From assembly GCA_017394705.1 (NCBI GenBank), contig JAFPXH010000006.1, positions 62,001 through 126,000 on the forward strand: DNA of 64,000 bases. The letters run 5' to 3'. Position 1 is the first letter of the stretch. The number at the start of each line of letters is the position of its first letter. This document shows positions 58,977 through 64,000 of this stretch, one piece after another. A program made the position numbers and the translations under genes. Source of the DNA: Paludibacteraceae bacterium. Its GTDB lineage: Bacteria; Bacteroidota; Bacteroidia; Bacteroidales; Paludibacteraceae. Under the pieces are notes generated by a model, which was given only the letters and a program-made list of their open reading frames with translations, was not told where the DNA came from and ran no database searches.

Positions 58977-61396
58977 TGAAGATTAATTGGAAGCAAATAG
59001 CCCCTTATCTGGTGGCAGTAGTAGTGTTCTTGGCATTTGCTGCAATTTATTGCAGTCCTGTGTTAGAAGGGAAAGTCCTAAACGCAGGTGATACAAAAAC
59101 ATGGATGGGAGCTGCGAATGAGGCATTAGAATATAATGCTCAACATAGTGATGGCACGTGGTGGACCAACTCCCAATTCGGAGGAATGCCGACATTCCAA
59201 ATAACAGGGAAACTAACTTCTAGCCGTACCGCATCATGGTGGGTTACATTATCAAAGAATGTTCTTAGCGTACCCATCGCCATAATATTTCTTTATTTCT
59301 TAGGTTATTTTTTGATGTTGATTTGCTTTGGCGTCAATCCTTGGTTGAGTATTATTGGTGGTTTTGCAATAGGATTAAGCAGTTATTTCTTTCTCATTAT
59401 CCCAGCCGGGCATATCACGAAAGCTTATGCCATTGGTGCTTTAGCCCCTATTATAGGAGGTGTATACGCGACCTTCCAAAAGAAGTATTGGCTGGGTATT
59501 CCGATGATTCTTATTTTTGGACCTTATGGTATTTTGCTACACCCGCAAATGACTTATTATATGGCGATGTTGATTGGTGTGTTAGCAATTGCAGGTATCA
59601 TTCAGAAATGCATAAATAGAGATTGGCAGAGCCTTTGGGTGACTATCGGTATCTTAGTTCTGTGTTTAGGCTTAATCTATGGCACTCGCCTAACCAGCAT
59701 GCAGATGAATCAATCATATCTTAAGGAAACGATGCGTGGTGGTCATAGCGAGTTAACAAAACAGGCACAAGGCAAACCAGCAGAGGGGCTTGATATCAAA
59801 TATGCAACCGACTGGAGTTACGGCAAAGCAGAGACATTGACCTTATTGATACCAAACTTCATGGGTGGCGCCAGCGGATATAATGTGGGTGAAAAATCTG
59901 TATTATATGATGAATTGGTCAAAGCACGTGTACCTAAGAGTTCTGCCAAGCAATTCTGTCAAGGTGCTCCGACATATTGGGGAGAAAAGATGTTTACCAG
60001 TGGAGCAGTATACGTGGGAGCAATTATCTGTTTCTTATTCGTATTAGGACTAATCATTGTCCCCGGACCTTATAAATGGGGATTGCTATTCGCAACTATT
60101 GCTTCTATCCTTTTAGCATGGGGTAAAAATTTTATGCCCTTAACAGAGTTGTTCTTCAACTATTTCCCCATGTATAATAAGTTCCGCGCAGTTGAATCCA
60201 TACTCGTAGTAGCGGAAGTGACTATCCCATTATTGGGTTTCTTGGGACTTCAGAAATTGTGGGAAGCGGAAGAGGAAAAATCCAAATACAGTAACTCCAT
60301 ACTGAGTGCGGGAGGAATTACAGCCGGCATATGCCTGCTCATCGCTCTCTTTGGCGGGATTATGTTTAATTTCACCTCCAGTTTTGATAACCAGTGGAAA
60401 GGACAAGTGGGGAATGATATCTACCAAATGATTATCGACCAACGTATCGCTATGATGAAAAGCGATGCCTGGCGCTCGTTCGGATTAATAGTTGCTGCTA
60501 CTATTGCCGTTTGGCTCTACGCAAAAGACAAACTCAAGAGCGGGTACGCTTTAGGCATCTTGGCCACATTATTATTGGTAGACTTGGTGCCTGTTGATCG
60601 TCGTTTCTTCGGCAGCAAAGATTTTATTAGCAAAAAAGACAACAATAGCTATTTTGCCATTCAACCATGGGAGGAAGAGATTTTGCAAGACAAGAGTCTG
60701 GATTATCGGGTGCTGAACCTCAACACCAATACATTTAATGATTCACGAACCAGTTATCGGTTGAAATCGATTGGCGGGTATAGCGCCGTTAAGTTGCGTC
60801 GCTATCAAGATTTGATTGACGAGCATATCAGCAAGATGAATTGGAATGTACTGAATATGCTGAATACTAAATATATCGTCTCACAACGTGGCGTGGTACA
60901 AAATCCCGATGCGATGGGTAATGCATGGTTTGTTGAGAATGTACAATTTGTCCCGACTCCGGATGATGAGAGCGCAGCACTGAATACATTGGATTTGCGC
61001 ACGACGGCCGTTTCCGATCAAAAATTCCGCGAGGCACTCACCTGCAAAGGAACGCCGAACGCAGAAGACTGTATTGAGATGACAAAATATGAACCTAACG
61101 AACTGAGCTACCATGCAAAAAATCAAGAAGATCGTATAACTGTCTTCTCCGAGATTTATTATCCGGAAGGATGGCACCTGTTTATAGACGGCAAAGAGGC
61201 TTCTATAGGACGCGTTAATTATATATTGCGTGCAGCAGTTATTCCCGCAGGCGAGCATTTGATTGAGATGAAGTTCAAACCCGGTATATTAGAATGGGAT
61301 TGGATTTGTACCTCCTTGGTCGTCTTATCCATGCTGATCAGTCTCGGCTGTCTTATCTGGCCGTTACGGCAGCAAAATAGTCCACAAAAGAAGTAA
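58976..61396 (+). CDS. YfhO-family membrane protein
   Basis: An 806-residue protein with a dozen or more membrane helices and a C-terminal periplasmic domain. The N-terminal loop (TKTWMGAANEALEYNAQ) and GMPTFQI match YfhO-like proteins, thought to transfer sugars from lipid carriers to surface polymers. Start overlaps the merR stop. Its last 44 nt overlap the 3' end of the GT2 gene on the other strand. Confidence 0.9.
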   Translation: MKINWKQIAPYLVAVVVFLAFAAIYCSPVLEGKVLNAGDTKTWMGAANEALEYNAQHSDGTWWTNSQFGGMPTFQITGKLTSSRTASWWVTLSKNVLSVPIAIIFLYFLGYFLMLICFGVNPWLSIIGGFAIGLSSYFFLIIPAGHITKAYAIGALAPIIGGVYATFQKKYWLGIPMILIFGPYGILLHPQMTYYMAMLIGVLAIAGIIQKCINRDWQSLWVTIGILVLCLGLIYGTRLTSMQMNQSYLKETMRGGHSELTKQAQGKPAEGLDIKYATDWSYGKAETLTLLIPNFMGGASGYNVGEKSVLYDELVKARVPKSSAKQFCQGAPTYWGEKMFTSGAVYVGAIICFLFVLGLIIVPGPYKWGLLFATIASILLAWGKNFMPLTELFFNYFPMYNKFRAVESILVVAEVTIPLLGFLGLQKLWEAEEEKSKYSNSILSAGGITAGICLLIALFGGIMFNFTSSFDNQWKGQVGNDIYQMIIDQRIAMMKSDAWRSFGLIVAATIAVWLYAKDKLKSGYALGILATLLLVDLVPVDRRFFGSKDFISKKDNNSYFAIQPWEEEILQDKSLDYRVLNLNTNTFNDSRTSYRLKSIGGYSAVKLRRYQDLIDEHISKMNWNVLNMLNTKYIVSQRGVVQNPDAMGNAWFVENVQFVPTPDDESAALNTLDLRTTAVSDQKFREALTCKGTPNAEDCIEMTKYEPNELSYHAKNQEDRITVFSEIYYPEGWHLFIDGKEASIGRVNYILRAAVIPAGEHLIEMKFKPGILEWDWICTSLVVLSMLISLGCLIWPLRQQNSPQKK

Positions 61397-62156
61397 CCAA
61401 CGCTTTCTTGAAATAGACCCAACAAAGCGTCAACCGGTATTTTGAGAGCAGGTTTCTATTTCTTGCATACCGGATTAAATCGGCAAAAACGCGCAGTTTT
61501 TGCCGATAGCGTTTTTTGTTCTTTTGATGGCTAATAGAGGTGGGATAGATAATGTAGTGATAAAACCTTTCTTTCGTCTGTACCACATTATTCGTCTGCA
61601 TAACAGCAGCAGCGATAAAGAAACTATCTTCTGCTGACGAATAAGCCGGAAATGTGATTTGATTATCAAGCAAGAACGAACGCTTGAATAAATAAGTCCA
61701 TAGATAAGCTACATATTGCGCCATATAGGAATGGGAAGTACGATAGACCGGATTATTTATCTGTGCTATGCTTTCATTTTTATGCACATACGCATTAGCG
61801 ATACCTATATCTGCGTTTTTTTTCAGACATAAGTTATAGAATTTTTCACACATTTCCGGTTCGACCCAATCATCCGCATCTACAAAAGCCACATATTCTC
61901 CCGACGCATGTTTAAGTCCCTCATTTCTGGCTACTCCAGGACCGCCATTCTGAGGCATTGAGTATATATGCCAGAAAGTTTGGAGTTGAAATTTTTGTAT
62001 AAAGTTTCGGGCAATAGACACGGAGTCATCTTCGCCATGATCATCAATAATTAGCACCTCTATATCCTTTAAAGTCTGTTTTCGTATGCTTTCTAAGCAT
62101 TGGCTCAAATAAGATGCCACATTATAAACCGGTATGATGATTGATATTTTTGTCAT
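61353..62156 (-). CDS. GT2-family glycosyltransferase
   Basis: The 267-residue GT-A enzyme has IIIPVYNVASYLSQCLES, VLIIDDHGEDDS and the DXD-type FVDADDWVEPEMCEKF. It probably adds a sugar to O-antigen or capsule; donor unknown. Its start overlaps the end of the next gene upstream by 4 nt (ATGA). The base composition is AT-richer than the genes to the left. Confidence 0.92.
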   Translation of the reverse strand: MTKISIIIPVYNVASYLSQCLESIRKQTLKDIEVLIIDDHGEDDSVSIARNFIQKFQLQTFWHIYSMPQNGGPGVARNEGLKHASGEYVAFVDADDWVEPEMCEKFYNLCLKKNADIGIANAYVHKNESIAQINNPVYRTSHSYMAQYVAYLWTYLFKRSFLLDNQITFPAYSSAEDSFFIAAAVMQTNNVVQTKERFYHYIIYPTSISHQKNKKRYRQKLRVFADLIRYARNRNLLSKYRLTLCWVYFKKALVTSFVDYFAAVTAR

Positions 62157-63151
62157 AGATTCTTAAGAACTTCTTGAATTCTATCAATAAATGTATTACC
62201 TTTAATAGCTGCTACATATTTTGTATATGGTATTTCTGGGGATTGTAATGCCCTCTGCAACAAGGATATCATTTCTTCTTCAGTATTATATAAATCTATT
62301 ACATCTCCAAAATGTTCCTGAATATATGGGTTTCTATCACATATCTCATGCGCACCGGAAGCTAATATTTCATAGACCTTGGGGTTTGCTCCATTTTTTT
62401 GTTGCTCTACATGTATATTAAGGACGACACGTGCTTGATTATATAACAAGTTCAATTCCTTTGCAGATGCATTTGTATTGGTGTATATGTCTCGATGTTC
62501 ACGGAAAAGCCAAGCAAAAAATCCTTTTTCTATAATCTTATATCTCCCCACAAAACATATTCGCTTATTAGGGAAATGATTTATTACAGATTTTAAGAGA
62601 CGTTTCCTTCTTTCCGAACTCCAAATTTCGCCCGCAAAGACTATATCATATTTTTTATCAATTCCATCAATGGGGAAGTACAGTGATGTGTCTACCGCTT
62701 GTGACAAAAAGAAAGCCTTTATATTATAATTCGCCAAAAAAGAGATATCTTGTTGCTCATAACAATATACCACATCTGCTGATTTCAAATTCTCTGTCAC
62801 ATACGGCATTCTTGTGATAGAATCATACATCCATACGACAATCTTTGAACAGTCATGCATATATGTCATGGCATTCAAAGACAAATTATCTCCATTTAAT
62901 ATGAATACCAAGTCTGGTTTGATCAAATCAAAACGTCTAAGAATATATGAATCATATTTGCTGCGTGAATTTTGCTTGAGACATAACTTATTTCGTGAAA
63001 ATTTATATTGGAGTTTTGCATATAACGTATATGGGTGTATGGGAGTACTATACGACTCCACATAAGTATCCCACCCCAATGTCTGGAAAGCGTGTGCCAC
63101 GCAATCATTGAAGTAGTGATAATCAGCCCCTATTATTAATACACGCTTCAT
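62153..63151 (-). CDS. CgeB-like glycosyltransferase
   Basis: The 332-residue protein has the CgeB pattern: N-terminal VLIIGADYHYFND, middle VWMYDSITRMPY, and C-terminal GANPKVYEILASGAHEICD, which fits a GT-B nucleotide-sugar site. It likely works on the same surface glycan as its neighbours. Codon use and AT content differ from the housekeeping part of the window. Confidence 0.85.
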   Translation of the reverse strand: MKRVLIIGADYHYFNDCVAHAFQTLGWDTYVESYSTPIHPYTLYAKLQYKFSRNKLCLKQNSRSKYDSYILRRFDLIKPDLVFILNGDNLSLNAMTYMHDCSKIVVWMYDSITRMPYVTENLKSADVVYCYEQQDISFLANYNIKAFFLSQAVDTSLYFPIDGIDKKYDIVFAGEIWSSERRKRLLKSVINHFPNKRICFVGRYKIIEKGFFAWLFREHRDIYTNTNASAKELNLLYNQARVVLNIHVEQQKNGANPKVYEILASGAHEICDRNPYIQEHFGDVIDLYNTEEEMISLLQRALQSPEIPYTKYVAAIKGNTFIDRIQEVLKNL

Positions 63152-63172
63152 TCTTTTTCTAAATTTACTCTC

Positions 63173-63982
63173 TTAATAAAACTTCACCAAATTCATATCT
63201 AAGATTTGTTCCCTTTTCTCTGGAGGAGGTACTTTCATGTAGTCACCATATATACCTGTTAAATGTTCATGCCAATTTCCCGGAGCAAAAAACATATGTC
63301 CCTCAAATTCTATTTCTGTCAATGGAAATATATTGGAGGCTTTATAAATTGCTCTTGGATGAGAATCCCATCGCGTTAATTGCTGACTATTTGTTTTCTT
63401 TCCCAACCATTCTATAAATTCCTTCGCAGCCCATGTAAAAGGATAAATCATATATGCTATGACTTTATTTACACTTTTTCTGATAGATGAATTATATTCT
63501 ACATCTCCATAATGATTCTTTTCATGGTAGGCTCTACGGAAAAGGGAATCAACCAAATTCCGAAACCGGTGAGACACATAGGGAGTATATCGAAATATAT
63601 CAAGCCAGAGTCCCTGTTGCTTTAATTTTGCAAAACGTGGGTAATAACAATATGATTTTGTATCTCTTACCCTGCCATAATAAAAAAAAGCATATGGGTC
63701 TGTTGTCGTATCCTGAAAAACGAACTGTTCCGGTAATTCTTTTATTAATGCACAACGGAGTCTTTTGTAATCTTTCTCCATGACTGCTATATCTATGTCA
63801 TCATCCCATGGAATAAAACCACCGTGACGGACTGCCCCCAACAATGTTCCGTATTCAATCCAATATGGGATTTCATTTTTTCGACATATCGTATCTACCG
63901 CTATCAACATATCCAACAATCTTAATTGGACTTTTCGAAGAACTGAGCCTTCCGGATTATATTTCGAAAAATCTTCTTTCAT
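63173..63982 (-). CDS. LicD-family phosphotransferase
   Basis: The 269-residue protein has the LicD signature YGTLLGAVRHGGFIPWDDD and DIDIAVMEKDYKRL. LicD proteins transfer phosphocholine or similar groups to surface sugars; no choline pathway gene is seen here, so the group is unknown. It is the first complete gene of the minus-strand glycan cluster, which continues to the right. Confidence 0.9.
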   Translation of the reverse strand: MKEDFSKYNPEGSVLRKVQLRLLDMLIAVDTICRKNEIPYWIEYGTLLGAVRHGGFIPWDDDIDIAVMEKDYKRLRCALIKELPEQFVFQDTTTDPYAFFYYGRVRDTKSYCYYPRFAKLKQQGLWLDIFRYTPYVSHRFRNLVDSLFRRAYHEKNHYGDVEYNSSIRKSVNKVIAYMIYPFTWAAKEFIEWLGKKTNSQQLTRWDSHPRAIYKASNIFPLTEIEFEGHMFFAPGNWHEHLTGIYGDYMKVPPPEKREQILDMNLVKFY

Positions 63983-64000
63983 ATTTGAACGCCCGAATCT

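Overview
The window is chromosomal DNA of a member of the order Bacteroidales. Evidence for this: Bacteroidetes-type promoters (TTTG, 19-20 nt, TAnnTTTG) in front of most transcription units, almost no Shine-Dalgarno sequences, a SusC/SusD pair, many type II signal peptides, GldG, LpxH, kduI/kduD, and a meso-diaminopimelate-type MurE. I cannot name the genus. A gut or sediment lineage near Paludibacteraceae is a guess.

Layout. 1-1660: two secreted or lipoprotein genes on the minus strand, the larger built from four CW...DAC repeats. 1661-3184: a gene-free stretch of palindromes, tandem repeats and minus-strand promoters. 3185-7762: a TamB-like protein that appears to carry its own C-terminal Omp85-type barrel. 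7986-20840: housekeeping genes (rpsA, argS, dolichol-phosphate-mannose-type glycosyltransferase, metallo-hydrolase, Xaa-Pro aminopeptidase, htpG, DUF59/SufT-like, lpxH, mazG, tRNA-Leu(TAG), M16 peptidase). 21103-30174: one SusC/SusD operon with a zinc metallopeptidase lipoprotein, a DUF4302 lipoprotein and a secreted protein with a C-terminal tail, closed by a strong terminator. 30600-44869: the cell-wall and division (dcw) cluster, with a predicted structured leader and MraZ box, mraZ, rsmH, ftsL, ftsI, murE, mraY, murD, ftsW, then four unrelated genes, then murG. 44888-51526: nrnA-type phosphoesterase, SurA-like isomerase, GldG, a LysM/ligand-binding protein and a small barrel. 51528-54157: uronate genes kduI, kduD and DUF4861. 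54181-61396: heptosyltransferase, parA, parB, DUF5683, MltD-like transglycosylase, MerR and YfhO. 61353-63982: AT-rich minus-strand surface-glycan genes (GT2, CgeB-like GT, LicD) that continue beyond the window.

Most unusual features. (1) Short tandem repeats, mostly 7-mers, lie between genes and also in frame inside at least eight conserved genes (argS, pepP, mazG, rsmH, murG, nrnA, a SurA-like gene, an EamA transporter). Some are near-identical to intergenic copies: a 53-nt block is shared by 2628-2680 and the 3' end of mazG with 3 mismatches, and a 22-nt block by the SusC leader and murG with 1 mismatch. (2) A palindromic element with heptad-repeat ends sits between mraZ and rsmH and encloses a four-helix-bundle (23S rRNA intervening-sequence type) gene. 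Gene-less relatives lie at 17554-17688 and about 1770-1940. (3) The TamB-barrel fusion. (4) The four-repeat lipoprotein.
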